A stretch of DNA of 64,000 bases from assembly GCA_016219425.1 (NCBI GenBank), contig JACRNB010000007.1, forward strand, positions 62,001 to 126,000, in the 5' to 3' direction. The notes beneath the pieces were generated by a model. The model saw nothing but the letters and a program-made list of their open reading frames with translations. It did not search any database and was not told the origin of the DNA. The stretch is from Betaproteobacteria bacterium. GTDB lineage: Bacteria; Pseudomonadota; Gammaproteobacteria; Burkholderiales; Thiobacillaceae. Below, in pieces: positions 8,959 through 17,630 of the stretch. The number at the start of each line of letters is the position of its first letter. Positions within the stretch are counted from its first letter, which is position 1. The position numbers and the translations under genes are program-made.

Positions 8959-9159
8959 GGCTCCTCATCCTCCGTTGCGGGGGCGGCGCATTGTCCGCCA
9001 CGGGGACCGAAGCGGCTACCCGCCGCTCCAAGGCATTGCCGAACTGGCGCGGGCGCCTGTCCAAAGCTAGCCTCAAAGCAGGCGCCCCTTGTTCGACAAG
9101 GGACTTTCTCCGGGGTCGGCGGGGCGCGCTTCCTGCCTGTGCAACATGTGGAGCCCATC

Positions 9160-10272
9160 ATGAAAGCGTGGATTACCTTACTGCTTGTCCTGCTGGCCGG
9201 CGCGGTCTCTACCGTCGCGGCGCAGGGTGTGGACTGGGTAGGCCTGATTCGATCCGGCCAGACCTTCCAGGTCGTGTTCGACGTGGCCCCCGGCAAGTTT
9301 CAGGACCACGGCGCCATCGCCCCCGCCTCCCCCATGGGTACGCTCAAGGGCGGCGATACCTACACCGTGACCTACGGCGCGCAGGGCTGGAGCGTCACCG
9401 GCTTCAATCAAGGCACGGGCGCACCGGGAACCTGGAGCTACAAACCGGGCCGCCCCGAGGACCATGATCTCGACCTCTGGGGACGTCTGTACAAGTTCAG
9501 CGATAGCGGCGAGGTGTTCGACACCCAGTACGGTCTGGTGGGTCACCTGACCCTGGCCGCTGCGCCGCCGCCCCCTCCCCCGCCGCTGCCGGACCCGAAC
9601 CTCGGCAACAACCCCGGCTTCACCACGGGCATCAGCACGGAGCCCATCCTGTGGAGCACCACCGCGAGCCAGTACGTCAACCGCAAGGGACAGACCCTCG
9701 GCTTCCTCTGCCCGCCCGGCGGTAAAGCCTCCGACCGGCTCTGGGGCACCGGCTACTACACGGAAGACACCTCCATCTGCACCGCTGCGGTCCATGCCGG
9801 CCTGATCGGGTTTGCCTCCGGGGGCGTGGTCACGGTCCAGATCCAGTCCGGGGCCAATTCCTACAGCGGGTCCACCCGCAACGGCCTGACCAGTAAAGAC
9901 TACGGCCCGTGGCAGGGCAGCTTCTCGTTCGTCGGCGCCCCGCCTTCCACCTTCACCACCCTGCCCCAGGGCGGTATCCACTGGAGCAGCACCGCCAAGG
10001 ATTTGCGCGGCAGGAACGGGCAGCGTTACGCCTACCACTGCCCGCCGGGCGGAAGTTTCGGCTCCATCTGGGGCAGCGACCTCTACACCGACGATTCCTC
10101 CGTCTGCACGGCGGCGGTGCATGCCGGCGTCCTGTCCCAGGTTCACGGCGGCTCCGTGGTGATCGAGATCCGACCCGGCTCCAGCGCCTACCGGGGCAGC
10201 GCCCGCAATGGCGTCTCCACCGCGAATTACGGCAACTGGGGCGGCAGCTATGTGGTGATCGGCGCGCAGTAG
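9160..10272 (+). CDS. Secreted protein with two LCCL domains
   Basis: The ATG at 9160 gives 370 residues with a Sec signal peptide ending in VAAQ; the frame is open far upstream but that part is antisense to the methyltransferase. Residues 25-130 form a beta-rich region of unknown family, followed by a Pro-rich linker (PPPPPPPLPDP). Then come two tandem LCCL domains of about 95 residues each. Each has the signature GxxxYTxDxSxCTAAVHAG, GGxVxxxIxxG, YxGSxRNG and YGxWxGS, with paired cysteines. LCCL domains are best known from animal extracellular proteins. The gene is convergent with pbpC (10 bp apart). Its role is unknown; binding of lipid or carbohydrate outside the cell is only a guess. Confidence 0.8.
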   Translation: MKAWITLLLVLLAGAVSTVAAQGVDWVGLIRSGQTFQVVFDVAPGKFQDHGAIAPASPMGTLKGGDTYTVTYGAQGWSVTGFNQGTGAPGTWSYKPGRPEDHDLDLWGRLYKFSDSGEVFDTQYGLVGHLTLAAAPPPPPPPLPDPNLGNNPGFTTGISTEPILWSTTASQYVNRKGQTLGFLCPPGGKASDRLWGTGYYTEDTSICTAAVHAGLIGFASGGVVTVQIQSGANSYSGSTRNGLTSKDYGPWQGSFSFVGAPPSTFTTLPQGGIHWSSTAKDLRGRNGQRYAYHCPPGGSFGSIWGSDLYTDDSSVCTAAVHAGVLSQVHGGSVVIEIRPGSSAYRGSARNGVSTANYGNWGGSYVVIGAQ

Positions 10273-10282
10273 CCCGGCGAAG

Positions 10283-12490
10283 CTACTTCACCGTCAAAAA
10301 CACCGCGTCCAGTTCCTGACCCTCCGGCGACAGCAGGCGGATGCGGTGCGCGCCGCGCCGGGGGGGCCAGAGCAGGTCGCCCCCCGGCTCCAGCCATTCT
10401 CCTTGCGCCGGCTGCTCGTCCACCTGCCAGACCGCTCCGACCCGGGGCGGGCGCGCCTGGAAGCGCACCTTCTGCCGCTCCGGCGGGATGTCCGGGTCCA
10501 GCGCCAGCACGGCGCCGTTGCCCGGTCCATGGATGCGCGTTGCCGCCCCTTGCGCCAGGCTGAACACCGTCTGCCCCGTACCCGTCAGAAACAGTTCGCT
10601 CCGGGGCGGCTCGAACGCCGGTTCGAAACGCACCGGCAGGGTTTCCAGGCCCGGCGGCGCCTTGGGCGCGGTTTCGGGCCGGCTTCCGTGCAGGCGGTTG
10701 ATGATGGCCTGCCACACCGGCGCGGCCCCGGTCACGCCCGAGACCTCGTGCATGGGCGCGCCCGAGGCGTTGCCCACCCACACCCCCACCGTGTAGCGGG
10801 GGGTGTAGCCCACGGCCCAGTTATCCCGCATGTCCTTGCTGGTGCCGGTCTTCACCGCCGCCCAGCCCAGAGTGGTCAGGGGGCTGTCCAGGCCGAAGGT
10901 CAGGGCGCGCGCCGCCGGGTCCGCCAGGATGTCGCCGATGAGGTGGGCGCTCTGGGGCGTAAAGACGCGGCGTGAGGCCTTCTCCCTGCCCTGGCGGGCA
11001 AGGGGCATCCCGCGCCAGACGCCGCCGTTGGCCAGCGCGCGATAGGCGTTGGTCAGCTCCGCCAGGGTCACTTCGGCCCCGCCCAGGGCCAGGGCGTAGC
11101 CGTAGAAATCCGTGTCCTGGTCCAAGGTCGTCAGGCCCAGGTCCAGCAGGCGCTGGTGGAAGATCTCGGTTCCCGTCAACACCAGGGTGCGCACCGCCGG
11201 TACGTTGAGGGAAGCGCCCAGGGCGGTGCGTACGCTTACCCAGCCCTTGAAGTCCCGCTCATAGTTTTGCGGGACGTACTGGCCGCTGGGGGTGTCCAGG
11301 GCCAGGGGGCTGTCTTCCAGCGGCGAGGCGGCGGTGAGCAGGCGGGATTCCAGGGCCAGTGCATAGAGGAAGGGCTTGAGGGTGGAGCCGGCCTGACGCC
11401 GCGCACCCACGCCGTCCACCTCCGGCGCGGCGGAGGTGGCGTCGCTGGAACCGACATACGCCAACACCTCGCCGGAACGGTTGTCCAGAACGATGGCTGC
11501 GCCATCCTCCACCTGCCGTCCCGCCAGTTCCGCCAGTTGCCGGCGCAGTTCGCCCAACACGAAGCGTTGCAGGCCCGCGTCCAGGCTGGTGCGCACGCTC
11601 TGGCCCGGCTTCAGTTCCAGGCGACGGGCGTAGTGGGGGGCGAGCTGCTCCCCCATCTCCAGCCGTGGCGTCCCGCTTAGACGGGACCAGGCCAGGGAGG
11701 TGATGCGGCGACAGTCCGGCTGGGGGGCGTCCAACTGGGCGGCGACGCCGCAGGCGCGTTTCGCCACCACCGCCGGTTTGGCGTTGGGGCCGCGCAGCAG
11801 CGCCGCCAGCAGGCTGGATTCCGCCTTGTCGAGACCGGAGGGGTGTTTGCCGAACAGGCCCAGCGCCGCCGCGCGAATGCCGGCCAGTTCACCCCGGAAA
11901 TTCACCCGGTTGAAGTACGCCTCCAGGATCTGCTGCTTGGTCCAGTAGCGCTCCAGATCCTGGGCCGCGCGGATCTGGAGCCATTTCTGCGCCAGGGTGC
12001 GCCCTTCCGCCCCGCGCGCCAGTTCCGGGTCGAGCAGACCGGCCAGTTGCATGGTCAGGGTGGAGGCGCCGCGCCGGCTGCCGTGGGAAAGGTTGTCCCA
12101 CACCGCCGAGACCATGGCGCGCCAGTCCGTGCCGCCGTGCTCCAGAAAACGCTTGTCCTCGGAGACGATGAGGGCGTTGATCATGGCGGGGGAAAGTTCG
12201 TCCAGCCGCACCCAGGGCAGGCGACGCACGCTGGGGTCCGCCCGCACGGTCTGCAACAGTGCGCCGTGGCGGTCCAGCACCCAGGCTTCGGAGGGACGGT
12301 GGGCGGCCTTGATGCCGGCAAAACCGGGCGGTGCGGCGTGAACGGGCGTGAGCAGGAACAGCCCCAGAAGCAGCCCCCCCATGCCACGGCGGACGCGCCC
12401 TGACGCCTGCGAGGAACGCCTGCCGACGCAACGCGCCAGGATTGAGCAAGGATTCAGGCATCGCCTTGCGACGTTCAGGTTCATCGACAC
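10283..12490 (-). CDS. pbpC: Penicillin-binding protein 1C (bifunctional class A PBP)
   Basis: 735 residues from the longest start; a later ATG at 12382 (MGGLLLGLFLLTPVHA) would place the signal/anchor at the N-terminus and may be the true one. The transglycosylase domain (family GT51) shows SEDKRFLEHGGTDWRAM and GASTLTMQLAGLL. The transpeptidase domain has the SxxK-type motif at GSTLKPFLYALAL, then SLNVPA and KTGTS. The C-terminal 90 residues are the PBP1C-specific BiPBP_C domain. It makes or repairs peptidoglycan in the periplasm. In many bacteria it is paired with alpha-2-macroglobulin; here that gene is 5.4 kb upstream. Confidence 0.93.
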   Translation of the reverse strand: MSMNLNVARRCLNPCSILARCVGRRSSQASGRVRRGMGGLLLGLFLLTPVHAAPPGFAGIKAAHRPSEAWVLDRHGALLQTVRADPSVRRLPWVRLDELSPAMINALIVSEDKRFLEHGGTDWRAMVSAVWDNLSHGSRRGASTLTMQLAGLLDPELARGAEGRTLAQKWLQIRAAQDLERYWTKQQILEAYFNRVNFRGELAGIRAAALGLFGKHPSGLDKAESSLLAALLRGPNAKPAVVAKRACGVAAQLDAPQPDCRRITSLAWSRLSGTPRLEMGEQLAPHYARRLELKPGQSVRTSLDAGLQRFVLGELRRQLAELAGRQVEDGAAIVLDNRSGEVLAYVGSSDATSAAPEVDGVGARRQAGSTLKPFLYALALESRLLTAASPLEDSPLALDTPSGQYVPQNYERDFKGWVSVRTALGASLNVPAVRTLVLTGTEIFHQRLLDLGLTTLDQDTDFYGYALALGGAEVTLAELTNAYRALANGGVWRGMPLARQGREKASRRVFTPQSAHLIGDILADPAARALTFGLDSPLTTLGWAAVKTGTSKDMRDNWAVGYTPRYTVGVWVGNASGAPMHEVSGVTGAAPVWQAIINRLHGSRPETAPKAPPGLETLPVRFEPAFEPPRSELFLTGTGQTVFSLAQGAATRIHGPGNGAVLALDPDIPPERQKVRFQARPPRVGAVWQVDEQPAQGEWLEPGGDLLWPPRRGAHRIRLLSPEGQELDAVFLTVK

Positions 12491-12621
12491 CCCCCATGAC
12501 TTCGGGCCGGCGATGCCGGGCTAGGCCTGCATCCAACCCCTGTGCAGGAACGGGCGCGAGTATAGGGGCGGCATCAGAACGGCGCAGGGGCCGGGCAGCC
12601 GGACGAGCCGGAGCCAAAGAG

Positions 12622-12700
12622 GTAGCCGGATGCAGCGCAGCGGAATCCGGGGAATTTCGCGGTGCGATCCCGGATTCCGCTGCGCTCCATCCAGGCTACG
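12622..12700. repeat. Large imperfect palindrome (REP-like intergenic element)
   Basis: The left arm at 12623-12651 (tagcc, ggatg, agcgcagcggaatccgg) is complementary to the right arm at 12669-12699 (ccggattccgctgcgct, catcc, ggcta), around a 17-bp spacer. The transcribed form would make a long stable hairpin. It lies in the 239-bp gap between the starts/ends of pbpC and the GGDEF-EAL gene. Related GTAGCC-GGATG-type palindromes are common intergenic repeats in proteobacteria, but copy number cannot be seen here. Confidence 0.75.
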
Positions 12701-12729
12701 AATCTACGAATCTCCGGCAGGCAGCCGGT

Positions 12730-15645
12730 TCATGCCGTTATCAGCGCCTCGAAGCTCTCCGACGGCATGGGGCGGCCATGCAGATAGCCCTGAACCATGT
12801 CGCAGCCCAGTTCGCGCAGGCGCTGCATCTGGCTGGGACGCTCCACGCCCTCGGCCACGACCTTCAACCCCAGGCCGTGCGCCAGGGCGATGACTGCGGT
12901 GGAGATGGCGGCGCTGTCCCGGTTGGTTTCGATGTCGGCGATGAAGGAGCGGTCGATCTTGAGGGCGTTCAGGGGGAAACATTTCAGATGGGCCAGGCTG
13001 GAATAGCCGGTGCCGAAATCGTCCACCGAGATGTGCAGCCCGGAGCGGCTGAGTTCATCCAGCACCGCGGCGGTCTCCTGCGGGTTGTGGATGAGGCTGC
13101 TCTCGGTGATCTCCAGCTCCAGCAAATCGGGCGGCAGATCAAAGTCGGCCAGGGCGGTGCGGACGGCCTCCAGCACATTGCCCTGGCGGAACTGGCGCGG
13201 CGACAGATTGATGGCCACCCGCACCACCGGGAGGCCCGCATCGCGCCAGTCGCGCAACTGGGCGCAGGCCTGGCGCAGCACCCAGACTCCGATGGGAACG
13301 ATCAGCCCGCTCTCTTCCGCCAGGGGGATGAAGTCGATGGGAGAGACCAGTCCGCGTTGCGGATGCCGCCAGCGCAACAACGCCTCCGCCGCCAGCACGC
13401 GCCCGCTCGTCACCTCGATCTGGGGTTGGTAGTAGAGCAGGAGTTCGTCGCCCTTCACGGCATTGCGCAGGTCGTTTTCCAGGCGCAGGCGGTCCATGGC
13501 GTCGGCGTTCATCTCCTGGGCGTAGAAGCGGAAGGCGCTACGGCCCGCCTCCTTGGCGCGGTACATCGCGGTATCGGCGTTCTTGAGCAGGGACGCCACG
13601 TCCCGCCCGTCTTGCGGATACACGCTGACGCCGATGCTCGCGCTCACCGTCAGCTCATGTCCGCCCACGGGGGCCGGCAGGTTGATGGCGGCGATCAGGT
13701 TGTTCAACACCTGGCCGATGTCGTTCTTGTTCTGGAGGTCGGTGAGGACGACGACGAATTCGTCGCCGCCCACCCGCGCCACGGTGTCCGTCATGCGCAC
13801 CGATTCCCGCAGACGATGCGCCAGGGTGACGATGAGGGTGTCCCCGGCGGCGTGCCCCAGGCTGTCGTTGATGTTCTTGAAGCGGTCGATGTCGATGAAC
13901 AGGATGGCCACTTCCTTGCGCATGCGGTCGGCAAAACCGATGGCCTGTTCGACACGGTCATGCAGCAGGTTCCGGTTGGGCAGGCCGGTCAGGCTGTCGT
14001 GGGTGGCGATGTGGAGCAGATGCTCCTCGGCCCGCTTCCGTTCCGTGATGTCGTTCTGGACGCCGACAAAATGCGTCACCGCCCCATCCTCGGCCCGCAC
14101 CGGGGCTACATACAACTCGTTCCAGAACAGGCTGCCGTCCTTGCGGTAGTTGCGCAGGGTCACGCGCACATCCGTCTGCTCCTCGATACGCTGTTGCAGC
14201 ATCAGGATGCCGGGCTGGAGTCGGTCGTCGCCATGCAGGAAGCGGCAGTTGCGGCCCAGGACTTCCTCCGTCCTGTAGCCGGTGATGCGCTCGAACGCCG
14301 GGTTGACGTAGACGATGGGGTTGTCGGGCTGCTGGCAATCCGTGATGACGATGCCGTTGCCGCTGGATTCAAGCGCGCGCCGGGCCAGGAGCAGGGATTC
14401 CTCGGCGTGCTTGCGGGCGCTGACGTCGCGCGCCACCGCCACCAGCATGGGTTGCCCCTCGGAGCGAAACGCGCGCAACGCCACTTCCACCGGGAACAGG
14501 CTGCCGTCCTTGCGGCGGTGCAGGGTCTCGATGCGCCCGGAACGGTGCGGCGCCTTCACGATCTGTTCAAACCGGCGCGCCAGTTCCGCCTCATCCAGCA
14601 GCGGCTTGATCGCAGCGGGGCCCATGCCCAGCAACTCCCGGCGCGAATAGCCCAGAACCTTGCAGGCCGCCTCGTTGACGTCCACAAAGCGCTGGCTGGT
14701 CTGGTCGATCAGGAAAATGGCGTCCTCCGAGACATCCAGAGCGGTGCGAAAACGCAGGAGGCTCTCCTCGACGCGCACGCTCTCGGTCTCGTCTTCCAGT
14801 TGAATGATCAGAGTGCGCGCCTCATCCATCCGGGTGGAGGACAGGGTCACGGCGTAGATGCGTCCGCCGCGATCCGGCATCGGCCCCAAAGTCATGGTGC
14901 GGGGCGCGGGGTCATCCCCTGTCAGCACCTGACGGGCCAGGCCGGCCAGAGCGGCGCCGGGCAGCAGGAGATCCAGCGTCATGCCCTGCGTTGATGCCGC
15001 CCCGTCCACGCCCAGCATCTCGCACGCGGCCAGGTTGACCGTGCGCACACGCAGTTCCTCATCCAGCACCATCAGGCCGCAGGGCATGGTGTGGATGATG
15101 TGGTCGGCGTAATCGCGCATCTCCCGCAGGGCCTTGTAATCGGCCTCGAAATAGCTGTCCAGGGCGAGCCCCATGTCGAACAGGACCAGCTTCAGCAGGG
15201 AGTCGTTCAGCTCCAGGAAGCGCGCGCCATCCCCGTCGCATTGCTCCCAGATCAGGGGCAGCAGACCGGACAGATACTTGCGGTAAGCGCCGATGTACCA
15301 CTTGGGTTCCAGCCCCACATGCTGGTGCACCCTGCCCACGCGCAGACGGTCGGCGACATAGTCCGCGCCGTAATCGCCCTCGGTCAGACGGCTGAAATAC
15401 TGCGCCTGGGTGCGCTTCAGGCGCTCCAGGCTGTCCTGGTCCGGCAATAAGGTCTGAAGGCGGGGGAATTGAAACAGGTGATCGTAAAAACGCTGGACGA
15501 AGCTGTCTTCCGAGGCTTGCAGCACGGCATGCAGCCGGCTCAGCCGCTCGGCGTCCGCATCCGTGAACTCCAGAAAGGTCTTGCGCTCGGCCACCTCCGC
15601 AGCGTCGGGCGCAGCACCCACGGCCCAAGGCATGGCGTGAGTCAT
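12730..15645 (-). CDS. Globin-coupled PAS-GGDEF-EAL c-di-GMP signalling protein
   Basis: The ATG at 15645 (after GGAGGGAGC) gives 971 residues. The N-terminal 160 residues are a protoglobin-type globin-coupled sensor, with the expected proximal His region RVGRVHQHVGLEPKWYIGAY. Three PAS-like modules follow, the last two with PAC motifs (HRRKDGSLFPVEV and NYRKDGSLFWNEL). The GGDEF domain has RVGGDEFVVVL, and the EAL domain keeps AEALLRWRHP, VAINLSPRQF and VDDFGTGYSSL. Both catalytic signatures look intact. Oxygen or redox sensing through haem is inferred from the family. It is transcribed divergently from a REC-ANTAR regulator. Confidence 0.93.
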   Translation of the reverse strand: MTHAMPWAVGAAPDAAEVAERKTFLEFTDADAERLSRLHAVLQASEDSFVQRFYDHLFQFPRLQTLLPDQDSLERLKRTQAQYFSRLTEGDYGADYVADRLRVGRVHQHVGLEPKWYIGAYRKYLSGLLPLIWEQCDGDGARFLELNDSLLKLVLFDMGLALDSYFEADYKALREMRDYADHIIHTMPCGLMVLDEELRVRTVNLAACEMLGVDGAASTQGMTLDLLLPGAALAGLARQVLTGDDPAPRTMTLGPMPDRGGRIYAVTLSSTRMDEARTLIIQLEDETESVRVEESLLRFRTALDVSEDAIFLIDQTSQRFVDVNEAACKVLGYSRRELLGMGPAAIKPLLDEAELARRFEQIVKAPHRSGRIETLHRRKDGSLFPVEVALRAFRSEGQPMLVAVARDVSARKHAEESLLLARRALESSGNGIVITDCQQPDNPIVYVNPAFERITGYRTEEVLGRNCRFLHGDDRLQPGILMLQQRIEEQTDVRVTLRNYRKDGSLFWNELYVAPVRAEDGAVTHFVGVQNDITERKRAEEHLLHIATHDSLTGLPNRNLLHDRVEQAIGFADRMRKEVAILFIDIDRFKNINDSLGHAAGDTLIVTLAHRLRESVRMTDTVARVGGDEFVVVLTDLQNKNDIGQVLNNLIAAINLPAPVGGHELTVSASIGVSVYPQDGRDVASLLKNADTAMYRAKEAGRSAFRFYAQEMNADAMDRLRLENDLRNAVKGDELLLYYQPQIEVTSGRVLAAEALLRWRHPQRGLVSPIDFIPLAEESGLIVPIGVWVLRQACAQLRDWRDAGLPVVRVAINLSPRQFRQGNVLEAVRTALADFDLPPDLLELEITESSLIHNPQETAAVLDELSRSGLHISVDDFGTGYSSLAHLKCFPLNALKIDRSFIADIETNRDSAAISTAVIALAHGLGLKVVAEGVERPSQMQRLRELGCDMVQGYLHGRPMPSESFEALITA

Positions 15646-15878
15646 GCTCCCTCCGCCCGGCGCACAGGAAAACCCGGCAGCCGCCTGCACATTCCAAAAC
15701 CACTCAAAACCACGCCGACAACCCGCATATCCGTCTCGCCAAGAAACAAAAAACCGGTCAACGGGGTCTGGGTTGCCTTGGGCGAATGGTACGGCGAAAT
15801 ACCCTATCTAATTGATGTGATATCCGTACCAACGCCGGTTGAACCTAGAATCAACACGCTGCACCAACCTTTCTCGCC

Positions 15879-16472
15879 ATGTCCTCCACACGCATCCTTC
15901 TGGTCGAAGATGACCCTGTCGCCGCCTTGTTGGTGGAGGATTTGTTGCATGCAGAGGGACTCGAATGCATCGGCGTCGCCGCCAACGGTGCGGAGGCGAT
16001 TCGTCTGGCGACCGCCCGCCAACCCGATCTGGCGATCCTAGACATCGTTCTGCCGGGCGGCATGGATGGCATCGAAACCGCTCATGCCCTGGCAGGTCTG
16101 GGCGCAATCAAGGTGCTCTACCTGACCTCCAGCACGGACGAGGCGACCTTCATCCGCGCCCGCGCCACCGCGCCCGTGGCCTACATCGCCAAACCCTTTG
16201 CCGATGTCGAGGTCAGGCAGGCCATCACGGTAGCGCTCGACCGGCTGGCCCTGGAACAACGCCTGGAGACGCTGGTGGCCGAACGCACCGCCGATCTGGT
16301 CGCGGCCCTGCACGACAGCCGCGAGATCAGCACCGCGGTGGGACTGCTCATGGCGCGTCACGGCGTTGGCCCCGAAGAGGCCTTTGCGCGCTTGCGCCAG
16401 CAGGCGCGTAGCGAGCGCCAGCGCGTGGCCGATCTGGCCCGCGCCCTGATACGCGACGTCAACGCTTCTTAG
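15879..16472 (+). CDS. Response regulator with REC and ANTAR RNA-binding domains
   Basis: 197 residues. The REC domain has VEDDP at the acidic pocket, the phospho-Asp in LAILDIVLPGGMDG, the conserved Thr/Ser in LYLTSS and Lys in YIAKPF. A coiled coil (LEQRLETLVAERTADLVAAL) links it to a C-terminal ANTAR domain (ISTAVGLLMARHGVGPEEAFARLR). ANTAR proteins bind paired hairpins in mRNA leaders and prevent termination. No histidine kinase lies beside it. The gene is divergent from the globin-coupled GGDEF-EAL gene, across a 230-bp region. Confidence 0.9.
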   Translation: MSSTRILLVEDDPVAALLVEDLLHAEGLECIGVAANGAEAIRLATARQPDLAILDIVLPGGMDGIETAHALAGLGAIKVLYLTSSTDEATFIRARATAPVAYIAKPFADVEVRQAITVALDRLALEQRLETLVAERTADLVAALHDSREISTAVGLLMARHGVGPEEAFARLRQQARSERQRVADLARALIRDVNAS

Positions 16473-16481
16473 ACCCCTGCT

Positions 16482-16790
16482 TCAAGCCAGAGCCTCACGC
16501 ACAACTTCTGGATGTTTCTTGGCGATGCGGATAAGCGCCTGAGCGGCGCCAGAGGGAGAGCGACGGCCTTGCTCCCACTCTTGGAGTGTGCGCTTCGAGA
16601 TACTTAGCGCCTCGGCAAACTGTGCTTGAGACAAGCCAGTGCTTTGGCGCGCTTGAACAACGTCATTGGGTTCGATCTTTGTAATGCGGGCCGCTTGGGC
16701 TGCCTTCATTTCTCGCACAGACTGAAGAAGCTTTAGGCCAAGGGCCTCGCCAGCAGAAATGCGCTTAACGGTTGGGGTTCGGCTAGCCAT
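16482..16790 (-). CDS. XRE-family helix-turn-helix antitoxin (HigA-like)
   Basis: The ATG at 16790 gives 102 residues. The helix-turn-helix is clear in VVQARQSTGLSQAQFAEALS, followed by ISKRTLQEWEQGRRSP. This is the pattern of HigA/MqsA-type antitoxins, which repress their own operon. It overlaps by 8 bp the end of a broken RelE-type toxin reading frame. The antitoxin therefore seems to have outlived its toxin. Confidence 0.85.
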   Translation of the reverse strand: MASRTPTVKRISAGEALGLKLLQSVREMKAAQAARITKIEPNDVVQARQSTGLSQAQFAEALSISKRTLQEWEQGRRSPSGAAQALIRIAKKHPEVVREALA

Positions 16791-16995
16791 TTTCAATTTC
16801 CTTTCGAACTGCCTTGAGTAGATGACCGGGAATGTCGTCTCTCATGGATTTTGGGTACATGAGGAGCAACCAAATCTCTCCAGATGGCAACGAGTGAAGT
16901 AAATGACCCGAACGCCGCCACCTCTCAATTTTGTTGGATGGTTAGGCACACTTGCTTTGTTTGCCTTCCGCTGATACGGCCACTTTACCAGAGGT
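16783..16995 (-). pseudogene. RelE/HigB-type toxin, degenerate
   Basis: The minus strand encodes LRGGGVRVIYFTR in one frame and then LPSGEIWLLLMYPKSMRDD ending KAVRKEIENG-stop in the next. Together these match the second half of HigB/RelE-type toxins, including the hallmark GGxRVIYF. A single-base change near 16896 shifts the frame, and no proper N-terminal half or start is present upstream. It overlaps the antitoxin start as an intact toxin gene would. It is judged inactive. The stretch 16996-17152 holds no gene that can be supported. Confidence 0.7.
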
Positions 16996-17152
16996 AGTTT
17001 GCAATAAATTTATCTCCCATGTAGCGCAGAGTCGGTTTATTCTTCTTTATTTCCCAGTCTGCTGGAACATGACCGGAACCACCAAAAGTCCAATAACCAC
17101 AGACCGCAAATAGAGCGCTTATCGTCCAGCCCCTCTCAAATGCAGCTCAGGC

Positions 17153-17365
17153 TTACAAATCACTGGGTTTTAGTCCGGTATGTTTTGAAATTCTGGAAAG
17201 CATACGGGGTCCAATTTCTTCGCCGTCGTGGAACGCAAATATGAAATCAGGCCAACCGACACGAGACAATGTGCGATGCGAACCGGATTGCCGTTTGATT
17301 TCCCAACCAATACCGAAGAGAGCGGCAAGAATGCGCTTGGCCTTTGTCGAAGGCCACTGGCTCAT
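17153..17365 (-). CDS. hicA: HicA-type mRNA interferase toxin
   Basis: 70 residues. The double-stranded-RNA-binding-like fold is indicated by SGSHRTLSRVGWPDFIFAFHDGEEIG in consecutive blocks, with the catalytic His in GSHRTL. HicA usually cuts mRNA and is blocked by HicB. It overlaps hicB by 4 bp (ATGA), with hicB upstream. It seems intact, though slightly longer at the N-terminus than many HicA proteins. Confidence 0.85.
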   Translation of the reverse strand: MSQWPSTKAKRILAALFGIGWEIKRQSGSHRTLSRVGWPDFIFAFHDGEEIGPRMLSRISKHTGLKPSDL

Positions 17366-17568
17366 GCTGCAACGAGTTCAATGCTGATTGGCATAGGACG
17401 GTTTTCGCCGATTTCGATACGTTCGGCAAGTGCGCGAAGCGCCAATGTTTCGGCTTTAGCCATAGCTTCATCGGCGGTGGCGCCGTAAGTAAGTACACCA
17501 GGGATTTCAGGTACTTCCGCCAGCCATCGACCATCAGCTTCGCGTTCATACTCAAGGTGGAAATTCAT
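17362..17568 (-). CDS. hicB: HicB-type antitoxin
   Basis: 68 residues with the HicB RNase-H-like pattern: EREADGRWLAEVPEIPGVLTYG, then ATADEAMAKAETLALRALAER. It is the short form without a clear C-terminal DNA-binding domain. It neutralises HicA, encoded immediately downstream. The order antitoxin then toxin is the less common hicBA arrangement. Confidence 0.87.
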   Translation of the reverse strand: MNFHLEYEREADGRWLAEVPEIPGVLTYGATADEAMAKAETLALRALAERIEIGENRPMPISIELVAA

Positions 17569-17630
17569 GACATCTCCAGTGAATGGGAACAGTGGTTAAT
17601 TTTACGCCCGCGAACAAAAGATGCCCAAAT

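Noticed and set aside
8224-9159. Upstream extension of the LCCL gene reading frame
   Set aside because: It is antisense to the methyltransferase, and a clear signal peptide begins at 9160.
12622-12700. The long palindrome as a rho-independent terminator
   Set aside because: It has no T run and a long spacer; the shape fits an intergenic REP-like element better.
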